Shown: one piece after another, positions 26,830-35,271 of the stretch | Numbering within the stretch: the stretch's first letter is position 1 | Layout: the number at the start of each line of letters is the position of its first letter | The notes under the pieces: generated by a model | What the model saw: the letters and a program-made list of their open reading frames with translations, nothing else | The model's database searches: none | What the model was told of the DNA's origin: nothing | Assembly: GCF_003807585.1 (NCBI RefSeq) | Contig: NZ_RMBX01000009.1 | Coordinates: 186,001 to 250,000 of the forward strand | Length of the DNA stretch: 64,000 nt | Source of the DNA: Chitinophaga barathri | GTDB taxonomy: Bacteria > Bacteroidota > Bacteroidia > Chitinophagales > Chitinophagaceae | Reading direction: 5' to 3' | Translations under genes and position numbers: made by a program

Positions 26830-27789
26830 ATGGCTAATCTCAGAACATTTATACTCACAGTTGCAATCACCTCAGCGGCCATCAACAGCGCAGCGCAGCA
26901 ACCGGCGATATTCCTCGCAGACCCGACCATTTTTGCGGACAAAGGAAAGTATTACCTGTACGGGACCGGCAGCAACCACGGTTTCCTGTTTTATGAATCT
27001 GCTGATCTGAAGACCTGGAGCCAGCCCAAAGATTCCACCCGGCGCCTTGCCCTGAAACGCGGAGACGCTTTCGGCAGCAGCGGTTTCTGGGCGCCGCAGG
27101 TGTTTAAACATGGTAACAGCTATTATATGGCCTATACTGCCAACGAACAGATTGCAATTGCCAGGGCATCCGGTCCGGCAGGCCCTTTCCGGCAGGATGC
27201 TCCCCTGCCGCTTAGCGGTACCGGCAAGCAGATCGACCCTTTCCTGTTTTTTGATGAAGACGGAAAGATCTATTTATACCATGTTAAACTGCAAAACGGG
27301 AACCGGATCTTCGTCGCGGAAATGAAGCCGGACCTGACAGACATAGTGCCCGGCACGGAAAAGGAATGTATCTCCAGTACCGAAGGGTGGGAAAACACAG
27401 CCGCAGCCGGCTGGCCGGTAGCAGAGGGGCCGACCGTCCTCAAACATAAAAACATCTACTACCTGATCTATTCCGCCAACGATTTCCGCAACAAGGATTA
27501 TGCGGTGGGCTACGCCACTTCCGATTCCCCAACCGGGCCCTGGAAAAAATACACCGGCAACCCGGTTATCAGCCGGCAAATGGTCGGGCAAAACGGCCCG
27601 GGCCACGGCGATGTGTTCTTTGACAGGGATGGGAAAATGTATTATGTCCTCCATACTCACCGCTCGGACGATCGCGTATCTCCCCGTGCCACGGCAGTCG
27701 TGGCGCTACGGTTCCGGCGGGTAAATGATGGCGAAGATATACTGGAAGCGGATACAAAGTCGTTCAGGTGGCTGGAAACCGCACCATGA
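26830..27789 (+). CDS. glycoside hydrolase family 43-like enzyme
   Basis: A 319-residue five-bladed beta-propeller glycosidase with signal peptide (cleavage near SAAQQ). The GH43 catalytic triad is visible: base D31 in FLADPTIF, pKa-modulating D136 in KQIDPFLFF, and acid E199 in VAEGPTVLK. GFWAPQVF and TDSDSPTGPW-type propeller motifs support the fold. Typical activities are arabinofuranosidase, xylosidase or galactosidase. It faces away from the ECF sigma gene and towards the minus-strand glycan operon, of which it is probably a functional part. A hairpin ends it at 27809. Confidence 0.92.
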   Translation: MANLRTFILTVAITSAAINSAAQQPAIFLADPTIFADKGKYYLYGTGSNHGFLFYESADLKTWSQPKDSTRRLALKRGDAFGSSGFWAPQVFKHGNSYYMAYTANEQIAIARASGPAGPFRQDAPLPLSGTGKQIDPFLFFDEDGKIYLYHVKLQNGNRIFVAEMKPDLTDIVPGTEKECISSTEGWENTAAAGWPVAEGPTVLKHKNIYYLIYSANDFRNKDYAVGYATSDSPTGPWKKYTGNPVISRQMVGQNGPGHGDVFFDRDGKMYYVLHTHRSDDRVSPRATAVVALRFRRVNDGEDILEADTKSFRWLETAP

Positions 27790-27808
27790 TGGCGGGAGTA
27801 TAAAAAAA

Positions 27809-27833
27809 CACCCTCCGTAAAAAGCGGAGGGTG
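27809..27833 (+). terminator. hairpin after GH43 gene
   Basis: Perfect 9-bp stem CACCCTCCG / CGGAGGGTG with a 7-nt loop. It is preceded by an A-run on the plus strand (T-run on the minus strand), so it can end the converging minus-strand glycan operon as well as the GH43 gene. Confidence 0.7.
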
Positions 27834-27917
27834 CATTCAATTATTCAAATCAGATACTACGTGTAAAAAACGTGGAAAATGAGGACAGACAGTGAATGAA
27901 AGTTCAATTCGTTCGGT

Positions 27918-30896
27918 TTAGTTCCCTTGCTGTATCAGGTACCAGCCGAATCCCCCGGCCGGTATAGTCAGTTGCATATCAATAAAATCACCTTCCCGCA
28001 GAGCCACCTCCATTTCCTTACCATCTCCACCGGTAATTTTCGCATTTCTTTTGATGCCGGTATAATAAAGCGGCACTTTCACGGCTTTGGTAATGGCCCG
28101 GTCGGTAGGATTAAAAGCAATCAACATGCCTTTATGCTGAATACCCGCGTTGACGTGCAGCATCAGGTCGATGTCGCGCCCATCGGGGCGGCCGATGTGG
28201 ATAATGTCGGAGGTGAGGATTTCGCGGTATTGTTTGAACCAGTTTACCCATTTTGAAACCATCGCCTTTGTTTCAGGCGTATCGTAGAGTCTTTTGCCGC
28301 GTACAGTAAACTGGCAACCGCTTGCCAGGTGCTGGAACAGGCCAGTTTCGTATCTCCCGAGGTTATCGGCAAGCGGCTCCAGTCCCACCCGTGGATCGTT
28401 CGTATAAAAACCTACCAGCTGAAGGCTCATCCAGCCCATCGTAGGCGTTTTGTGCCAGGTGCCGTCGTAGATGTACTGGCGGCCGAGCAGCAGTTGCTGT
28501 TGCGGCGTAAGATTGGCGCTTGCTTCGCGGTAGCCCATGCCCGTAGCCGATTGCCCGTTCAGGAAATACCAGTCCGGAATTGGGACATACATGTTCCTGC
28601 GCTGCAGCTCGTGTAATACTTCCACTTGCGTCTGCCATTGTTTCCATTGCGAATCCTCCAGTCCCCGGTGATGCGCATGGGAAGTGGAAGCACATACGTC
28701 ACCGTGGTAAGGGCCGTCCATATTGTAAGTCATAAGCCCCGTTCGGTCGTAGAACTTCCACATATTCGGATAATACGTGTCCTTCCATTTACTGGCGATG
28801 CAAACGCTTTGCCCAAACAGGCTGCCGGGCTTTCCCGTTTCCGGGTCCACACAATCCACATCCGCGCCTCTTCCTCTTGATGCTACCTGCAATTCATATC
28901 CACCCATCACGATGCCCTTTCCTTTCGCGAAATCCGCAATTTCTTTCCACAACGCCACATATGCAGTATCGAGTTTATCGTGCGAAATACCCGGCCAGGC
29001 CATAATATCCAGCCTTTCGAAGCCGAGCTCACCCATTTGTGTAATGAAATTTTTCAGCTCCACGCGATCATGGGAAGTAATGCCGCCCGTCAGCAAAGAT
29101 TCCGTCACCTGCGGCGCAAGTGTACGATAGAATCTCCGGTGGGCAAGGCTTTGCCGCTCACGGTCATCGCTGTCGTGCAATAATTCGAAGGTGGTGAAAG
29201 AAGTAAATACGGATTGCGGCGCAAGCATTTCCGAAGGACCCATCGGCAGGCGGCTCACCAGCAGTGAATGATGAGGAAAATCCAGGAACTTGTCTTCCGC
29301 CTGGTTGTGCGACGCCCATGTATGATAATCCTTGTCCACTTCCCAGGATGTGGTGGAGCCCCCCACATGATATGCGGGCGGCTCGCCCTTGTAATGCATG
29401 AGCGCGCTTCCCCGGCGGTCAGCATTGGCCAGCGCGAAGGAATAATCGCTTTCCACATGGAGCCGTTTTTCCTGGTCCTGGTTCACCGCCAGCACTTCGC
29501 ATTCCGTTTCGGCCACCAATACGGGCGCACCGGTACCATTGCGGATAGTGATCCATTTGGCCAGCACGGGGATGCCGTCGTACAATTCATAATGAACGGA
29601 AACTTTCAACGAGTTTTTCCATTCGGCCCTGCCTGCAGGCGGCTCGTAATGCATCACCACCTGCAATCCTTTCGGCGGCCAGTCCGCATGCGCCGCGTTG
29701 TATTTCTGCTGCCAGGGATAGCGGGCCTGCGGCTGAAGTACTTCCAGTCCGGAGAACTGGAAGGCCATCGGGTCGGTCACCATATCTTTGAGCCAGGATT
29801 CGAGGAGGTAGGATTTTTCCGGCTGCCCTGAAAGGCCGCCGATATCAAACCAGGTATCACCGAATTTAATCCTGGCTTCCGGTTTAACCGCACGGAGGAA
29901 TTGAGCGCCGTTGCTAAGATTTTTAAAGCTGACGCCGGCAAGGTTGTCCCCAATATAAAACTCACGGCTAATGAGGCCGTTGGATAATCCGAGCTTGCCG
30001 CTCAGTCCGTCCGGAGAAGGTTTGAAACTAACTTCCGATTTCGTCGCAATACGTGACACCAACCAGTCTTCCTGCACAACAACTTTGTCCGCATCCTCCA
30101 TTGTCCGCACCTGCCGGTTAGAGGCGATAGCGGAAATGACCTTTTTCTGCCGCGCTTCAGCTAATTGTTTATTGCGGACAACGGCTTGCTGGTTGAAATG
30201 AAGATCTTTCGCGGGATTAAATTTCCCTTTTGCGAGCGGCGTGATACGTGCTTCATAAATGAGACCGGAGAAAGCCTGCATACGGGCGCTTGAGCCAAGG
30301 AAAAGCGTGTCCGCCGGCATGCGGGCTACCGCAACTTCAGCGGGCGTTTTTTTCCCGTTCAGATAAGCCACCGCTTTATTGCCTGCAACGGCGATGGCAA
30401 TGTGCGCCCATTCTCCTGGCACAACCGGCCCGATAGGTGACGCGGCAGCTGTACCGTTCAGATACAAAACCCATTGCCCGTTTTCCCTGCAAACGGCATA
30501 CCCCGATCCTCCTCCACCAAAAGCCAGCACGGCAGTTTTAGCAGGCAGGCGGTCGGCAGCACCCTGGCGGGCATTGGCCTGCAACCAGGCTTCCAGCACA
30601 AAATCCTGTTGTCCAATGCCAAGCACGCCCTGAGAAGCATAACCTGCGTTCTCTTTAAAGAGCACAGCGCCTTCTCCGGCGAGTTTCTTTTCGGCCGGAG
30701 CGTCTGCAAAAAACAATGGCTGGCCTTTCCGCTTAAGTGCAAGCCGGGGCCCTGACGCAGGCCAGAGCGTATCGGGCGCCGTGGCGTAGGTAACCGCGCC
30801 GGCCCGGCCCATATTGTAGTGAATCGCGGAATGATCCTGCGCAGAGGCAGCTGCGGACAATACCGCGAATACCGTCGTCAGATAGATCGTCTTCAT
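27918..30896 (-). CDS. exported LamG plus GH-D-like glycoside hydrolase, unassigned
   Basis: A 992-residue protein from the ATG at 30896, which has AAGGA 5 nt upstream and begins a clean signal peptide (MKTIYLTTVFAVLSAAASAQ). Residues 85-230 form a LamG/concanavalin-like domain (FVLEAWLQANARQG, WAHIAIAVAGNKAVAYLNGK). A central beta-sandwich precedes a TIM-barrel-like part: LGFERLDIMAWPG, GIVMGGYELQVASRGRGADV, and MTYNMDGPYHGDVCAS with candidate nucleophile D727. The pattern resembles GH27/GH36 relatives, but I cannot place it in a numbered family. It is the last gene of the glycan operon. Confidence 0.68.
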   Translation of the reverse strand: MKTIYLTTVFAVLSAAASAQDHSAIHYNMGRAGAVTYATAPDTLWPASGPRLALKRKGQPLFFADAPAEKKLAGEGAVLFKENAGYASQGVLGIGQQDFVLEAWLQANARQGAADRLPAKTAVLAFGGGGSGYAVCRENGQWVLYLNGTAAASPIGPVVPGEWAHIAIAVAGNKAVAYLNGKKTPAEVAVARMPADTLFLGSSARMQAFSGLIYEARITPLAKGKFNPAKDLHFNQQAVVRNKQLAEARQKKVISAIASNRQVRTMEDADKVVVQEDWLVSRIATKSEVSFKPSPDGLSGKLGLSNGLISREFYIGDNLAGVSFKNLSNGAQFLRAVKPEARIKFGDTWFDIGGLSGQPEKSYLLESWLKDMVTDPMAFQFSGLEVLQPQARYPWQQKYNAAHADWPPKGLQVVMHYEPPAGRAEWKNSLKVSVHYELYDGIPVLAKWITIRNGTGAPVLVAETECEVLAVNQDQEKRLHVESDYSFALANADRRGSALMHYKGEPPAYHVGGSTTSWEVDKDYHTWASHNQAEDKFLDFPHHSLLVSRLPMGPSEMLAPQSVFTSFTTFELLHDSDDRERQSLAHRRFYRTLAPQVTESLLTGGITSHDRVELKNFITQMGELGFERLDIMAWPGISHDKLDTAYVALWKEIADFAKGKGIVMGGYELQVASRGRGADVDCVDPETGKPGSLFGQSVCIASKWKDTYYPNMWKFYDRTGLMTYNMDGPYHGDVCASTSHAHHRGLEDSQWKQWQTQVEVLHELQRRNMYVPIPDWYFLNGQSATGMGYREASANLTPQQQLLLGRQYIYDGTWHKTPTMGWMSLQLVGFYTNDPRVGLEPLADNLGRYETGLFQHLASGCQFTVRGKRLYDTPETKAMVSKWVNWFKQYREILTSDIIHIGRPDGRDIDLMLHVNAGIQHKGMLIAFNPTDRAITKAVKVPLYYTGIKRNAKITGGDGKEMEVALREGDFIDMQLTIPAGGFGWYLIQQGN

Positions 30897-30919
30897 AATT
30901 CCTTTGCTGTCGTACATAT

Positions 30920-33253
30920 TCAATTTGCTGTTATAGGTTTGTGAGGCCTGGTACGGACGGCGCCGTCGGCCATGATTTGCACGATAACCTCTCCGCCGGA
31001 AGGTACGGATACTTTCGGCCAGTGCGAAAACGCGGTGTATCCCATTGGTTTGGCAGCCTGGCGCGCCGTCTCCGCGAATACGGACACAGCCGCATTGTAA
31101 GGGGTATGATTGGTGAGTCGTAAGGTGAGAGAATTTTTGCCTTCCGACACTTTCTCCGCTTCAATGTGATCGAACACGAACCATTTTCCTTCTCCCGGGC
31201 GCGCGTAGATACCGGGAAGCTCTATTGCCATCAGTATACCGTTGGTTTCGGTCCATGAGTTGCGGGTATGGATAAAATTGCCGGTACCGCCTTTACCCTC
31301 GGCGTCGCTGGGCTGTATGCGCTCCATGCTGCTGCCGGTACGGTAGTTCGAGGTGATATGACCGGGCATATTGACCGCCTCGGTGTGCGCGTGCTGGATA
31401 TCGCGGATGAGTTCGGCATAACGGCTGTTGCCGGTAGCCCGGTATAGCTTAAAAATATGATCCGCGGAAGAAGTACAAACGCCGGGAGCTGCATGTTTGT
31501 TTTGGCTGCTGGCCCACACCGCTCCCGCCATCCGGCCCTGTAGTTTCCCGATGGCGCTGCCGGGAGGAAATACGGGATCGTAGGCGATGGTCCAGCTGGC
31601 GCAAAGGGCAGCCTGCGCTTCGGCGCGCGATAGCCATATGGATTTCCCGGTAAAACGGTATAATGCCATCAACGATTCCAGGAACCCGAACGCTGTTTCA
31701 GAGTCCGCATCCTGCGAGATGTCGCCGCAAGCTCCGCCGTTGAAGCCCCGCTGCTCCACATCGCGGTGGTAATAAAAAGCGGCGGACGATTCCGCAACGG
31801 AAAGCCATTCCGGCTTTCCAAAGTATCCCGATGCCAGTGCAAGGCCCGCCGGCACAATGGCCCCGGCGGAGGAATTAAAAACGGCCATCTCACCGGTTTC
31901 GGGTACGATGTACTGCCCGAATTCGCCATGTTGCTTCCAGGTTTTTACGAAGGCGGCGGCGAGCCGTTGCGCGGCCGTTTCCCACTGAGAGTTGATGATG
32001 CTTCCATAACCCTGGTCCTTCAACAGCATGAGATGTTTCATCAGCCAAAACAGGACGTCCCCGTTTTTACGCACCATTGCCTGCACCATCGGAAAATCGG
32101 GATGCGCTTTTTCTGTGCCTATCTTTCCATCTTCTGAAATAAATCCATAAAAGTATCCGCTGCGCCCTTGCATTTCAGACGTAATAAAATCCAGTTCCCG
32201 CGCTACGCGGCTACGCTCCAACGAGTCGTTCAACGCGAGCATGGGAAAGGTATTGATCATGCCGCTCACCCATCCGAGCTGGAAGTGACGGCTGTTTTCC
32301 GGAAGGTAATAGCTGCCTGCTTTTGTTTCAATAAAATTGCCCCTGCAAATGTCCGTCCCCAACTGCGCCAGCTTGCTCATAGGCACGAGGTTGCGCGGCT
32401 GGCCGGGACCGGTAACCGTTTTGCGGATTGCCATAAAATGTTGCAAATGGGCTGGTATACCGGAAGAGTTCTTTGAGCATATTTTAAAGCGGAGTTTTGT
32501 TTCATCGCCTGCCGACCAGTCGGGGGCCTTGTCCCCGCTGGGATGAAAATCACCGAACCCCGCGGCGCTTTTGCGCATGGCGGGCGCCGTAATGCGGAAG
32601 GTGCAGCTGTCGCGTTTTTTATTTTCGAAGATATAAAGGCCGCTATTGCCCAGGTTGGTCTGCTGCTCCGTAAGTATAAACCAGCTCCTGCCCGCCGCCG
32701 GCGCGTAAAAATTCATGCCGGGCGCCGCGGTGTTGGTAGTTGCCAGTTCGAGAAAAGAAATATCGTTGCCCGGCAGCGAAAGCCTCGGGCTGTTGGAAAT
32801 CGTAACCGGAACAGCAGGATTAAAATACATGTCTTTGGGGTAGTCCGGGTTATAACCGTTGCCGATGGAACGATACCTGTTGCCGTTGTATACAATGCCC
32901 GGCACCATCACATAGTTGTCCGTGCTCCATTTCCCGAAGCCAAAATCTACCGCCAGCGCGGTATTCGTTGCCCGCCCTTTCAGTAGCCTGCATGTTAGCT
33001 CAACGGCGTCTCCATCGTCTTCGCTTTTCTTCGTATTCCAGGTGAGCTGCCACACGTTCTCCCCATCGGTGAGTACATCGCCGTGAAAAACCAGTATTTT
33101 CCTGATATCCGTTCCTTCATACTGCATCAGGCTGACCTGCAGCCCGCCATTCAGCGGGCGCAGGACTGCGGGAAGTTCAGACTGCTTCGCGCAGGTGTTA
33201 CCTGACCATCCCAACATCAGCCACACACACAAGATTTTTATTCTATTTAGCAT
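30920..33253 (-). CDS. exported alpha/alpha-barrel protein, putative glycosidase or lyase
   Basis: A 777-residue protein starting at ATG 33253, with GAGAAGGAA ahead and a signal peptide MLNRIKILCVWLMLGWSG. An N-terminal beta-sandwich (to about 290) precedes a helix-rich region with repeated paired helices (FQLGWVSGMINTFPMLALND, WLSVAESSAAFYYHRDV, FGFLESLMALYRFTG) typical of (alpha/alpha)6 barrels, then a C-terminal beta domain. No numbered CAZy family is evident to me. Candidate catalytic acids lie in the DADSETAF segment. It overlaps the upstream 46-codon ORF by 11 nt and is followed by the LamG gene at 23 nt. Confidence 0.65.
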   Translation of the reverse strand: MLNRIKILCVWLMLGWSGNTCAKQSELPAVLRPLNGGLQVSLMQYEGTDIRKILVFHGDVLTDGENVWQLTWNTKKSEDDGDAVELTCRLLKGRATNTALAVDFGFGKWSTDNYVMVPGIVYNGNRYRSIGNGYNPDYPKDMYFNPAVPVTISNSPRLSLPGNDISFLELATTNTAAPGMNFYAPAAGRSWFILTEQQTNLGNSGLYIFENKKRDSCTFRITAPAMRKSAAGFGDFHPSGDKAPDWSAGDETKLRFKICSKNSSGIPAHLQHFMAIRKTVTGPGQPRNLVPMSKLAQLGTDICRGNFIETKAGSYYLPENSRHFQLGWVSGMINTFPMLALNDSLERSRVARELDFITSEMQGRSGYFYGFISEDGKIGTEKAHPDFPMVQAMVRKNGDVLFWLMKHLMLLKDQGYGSIINSQWETAAQRLAAAFVKTWKQHGEFGQYIVPETGEMAVFNSSAGAIVPAGLALASGYFGKPEWLSVAESSAAFYYHRDVEQRGFNGGACGDISQDADSETAFGFLESLMALYRFTGKSIWLSRAEAQAALCASWTIAYDPVFPPGSAIGKLQGRMAGAVWASSQNKHAAPGVCTSSADHIFKLYRATGNSRYAELIRDIQHAHTEAVNMPGHITSNYRTGSSMERIQPSDAEGKGGTGNFIHTRNSWTETNGILMAIELPGIYARPGEGKWFVFDHIEAEKVSEGKNSLTLRLTNHTPYNAAVSVFAETARQAAKPMGYTAFSHWPKVSVPSGGEVIVQIMADGAVRTRPHKPITAN

Positions 33254-33383
33254 ACAATTCCTTCTCATTTGCAAACGCGGAGTGGTCTGTACCAAACATT
33301 TTCTGCTGACCAAAAGCACCGGCACCAACGGTAAAAACCGTTAGCGCCGCGCTCAGCCATAAAGTTTTGGTGATAATGTTCAT
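33243..33383 (-). CDS. 46-residue exported small protein
   Basis: Read from the sequence: ATG at 33383, stop TAG at 33243-33245. The product has a signal-peptide-like N-terminus (MNIITKTLWLSAALTVFTVG, then AGAFGQQ) and a charged mature part of about 21 residues containing GTDHSAFANEKELYAK. A purine-rich AGAAAG precedes the start. Its 3' end overlaps the start codon of the 777-residue gene by 11 nt in another frame, which suggests translational coupling. No family is recognised. It could be a real small secreted peptide, a leader ORF, or the stump of a lost longer gene. Confidence 0.6.
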   Translation of the reverse strand: MNIITKTLWLSAALTVFTVGAGAFGQQKMFGTDHSAFANEKELYAK

Positions 33384-33437
33384 CTTTCTAGCATTTCCTT
33401 TCTCCTGGTCGGTATTTTCTGTAGATGATGGTGTTAT

Positions 33438-35252
33438 CTATTGCAGGGGATCAAAATCTCCTCCCCATTCCTTGTTTTGTTTCAGCACGCCTTTTGACTG
33501 CGACAACTGGCTTTCGGGCAACGCATAGAACCAGTGGTTCAGGTCCATGTTAAATTTGAAATTCGGATCGTTGTCGAGATTGTCGATGTAATTGGCGGTG
33601 AACCTGGCCCTCACGGCATCTGTCATAATGTTATCGGCCGGTGTGACCATTTGTCCATCTTTTAATGTGATATAAAGACCGTGACGTGCCACCTGGCTGT
33701 TGAGGATATCATACCGTTTCCAGCGGCGGAGATCACTAAAGCGTTTGTTTTCGTATGCAAACTCGGCAAAACGTTCGCGGATGACAGCTTCCCTGATATC
33801 CCCCTGCGAGGCAGCTGTGACACCGTAATTATTGCCGGCACCCGGCAGAATGCCCGCGCGTTTGCGGATATCCTTCAGCACCTGGAGGGCTTCGGCGGGG
33901 CGGGCGGCTTCGTTGGCGCATTCCGCGTAGTTCAGCATCACTTCCGCAAAACGGATCTCCGGCCAGTCGGTCTGCGCCTGTCCCCCCAGGCCCGCCGTCA
34001 CCGTGGTGTCAAGCCCTTTTCGCTGGAAGAACCCGGTAATGCTGGGGTTCCCGGGCATAGCGGGATGTATCACGTTCATGATATTGACATATTTATTACC
34101 GGCTGCATCGTAACGCCAAACGTTCCAGAAACTGTTCCCTTTCACGTAAATGGGGGCCACTTCGTCCGGTGTGGGGTAAGGTGTTCCACCGCAGAATACG
34201 GTGGCGTAAAAGCGGTCGTCGCGGTTGGTGTAGAAATCGGTGAGAAACTGCGCATTATAGGCCGGATCATTCAACTGATCTTTATCGAATAACATCGGCG
34301 AACCGTCGCGCTTAGGAAATGCCAGCAGCAGCGACAAAATTGGCTGGTTGTTGTTCGATGCATCTTTGGTCAGCGGCTCCGGCCTGATGCCGTTGAAATT
34401 GTTGGAATGGTTCGGGTACTGGAACTGGTTCACCATGATGATCTCCTTGTTCCGCTCCTGTACCCATATTTTGTTAAATACCGGATGCAGTGCATGCCCA
34501 AGCGTAACCGCTTCGTCCATTGCCGCTTTGGTGGCAGTATAAGCCGCCTGCCATCTTGCCGGGTCGTTAGCCGGATTAAACAGCGGGCTGGCCCAATACG
34601 TCAGGACCTTTCCCTTGAACGCCATAGCGGCCACGCGGGTGATACGCCCGTAATCCATCGCCGCATTGGGGTACACACCCGGTAGCAGCAGAATGGCACT
34701 GTCGAGGTCTTTCACAATCTGCGCGATGCATTCGGATGTTTTGTTGCGTGGTACGAACAGCGCATCCACGTTCTCAGCATCCTGGGTATGCAGAATGAGC
34801 GGCACGCCGCCGATATTGCTCACCATCCCGAAATATGACCATGCGCGCCAGAATTTCGCTTCGCCCTGGTATTGCTGGTTTGTGGGCGTAGAAAGAATAT
34901 CCGGCTGCGTTTGCTGCAGCTGGTCGAGGAAAAAATTGATCCGGTCGATCTGTGCGTAGTTCAGGCCGGAAGTGGTGGACGATACGGAAATGATACCCCG
35001 GTTGTAGTCCGGCATGCTGCGCACATTGCTGATGCCTTCGTCCGAACTGTTGCCGTTAAACGGCCATCCCGGCATCATACGCCCATAGATGTCGCTGAGG
35101 AACGCCTTGATCATGGCTGAATCTTTCCAAACGGTCTCCGGGTTAAGGTTGTTGTTGTTTTCGTAATCGAGCCCTTTTTTACAGGACTGGCCACCGCAAA
35201 GCGCCGCGGCGCCCGCAACAAGTATTATAAAGAGTTTATTGTTGAATTTCAT
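33438..35252 (-). CDS. SusD/RagB-family outer-membrane lipoprotein
   Basis: A 604-residue glycan-binding lipoprotein. The signal ends at a Cys (GGQSCKKGLDYENNNNL). TPR-like helices (INFFLDQLQQTQPD, GEAKFWRAWSYFGMVSNIGG, FKGKVLTYWASPLFNP) and a C-terminal RagB region (FAEVMLNYAECANEAA) are clear. It begins 19 nt after the SusC stop and forms the lid of that transporter. It is in the first half of the glycan operon, ahead of the small ORF and the two large exported enzymes. Confidence 0.94.
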   Translation of the reverse strand: MKFNNKLFIILVAGAAALCGGQSCKKGLDYENNNNLNPETVWKDSAMIKAFLSDIYGRMMPGWPFNGNSSDEGISNVRSMPDYNRGIISVSSTTSGLNYAQIDRINFFLDQLQQTQPDILSTPTNQQYQGEAKFWRAWSYFGMVSNIGGVPLILHTQDAENVDALFVPRNKTSECIAQIVKDLDSAILLLPGVYPNAAMDYGRITRVAAMAFKGKVLTYWASPLFNPANDPARWQAAYTATKAAMDEAVTLGHALHPVFNKIWVQERNKEIIMVNQFQYPNHSNNFNGIRPEPLTKDASNNNQPILSLLLAFPKRDGSPMLFDKDQLNDPAYNAQFLTDFYTNRDDRFYATVFCGGTPYPTPDEVAPIYVKGNSFWNVWRYDAAGNKYVNIMNVIHPAMPGNPSITGFFQRKGLDTTVTAGLGGQAQTDWPEIRFAEVMLNYAECANEAARPAEALQVLKDIRKRAGILPGAGNNYGVTAASQGDIREAVIRERFAEFAYENKRFSDLRRWKRYDILNSQVARHGLYITLKDGQMVTPADNIMTDAVRARFTANYIDNLDNDPNFKFNMDLNHWFYALPESQLSQSKGVLKQNKEWGGDFDPLQ

Positions 35253-35271
35253 GATTGACGGAATTAGGTGA

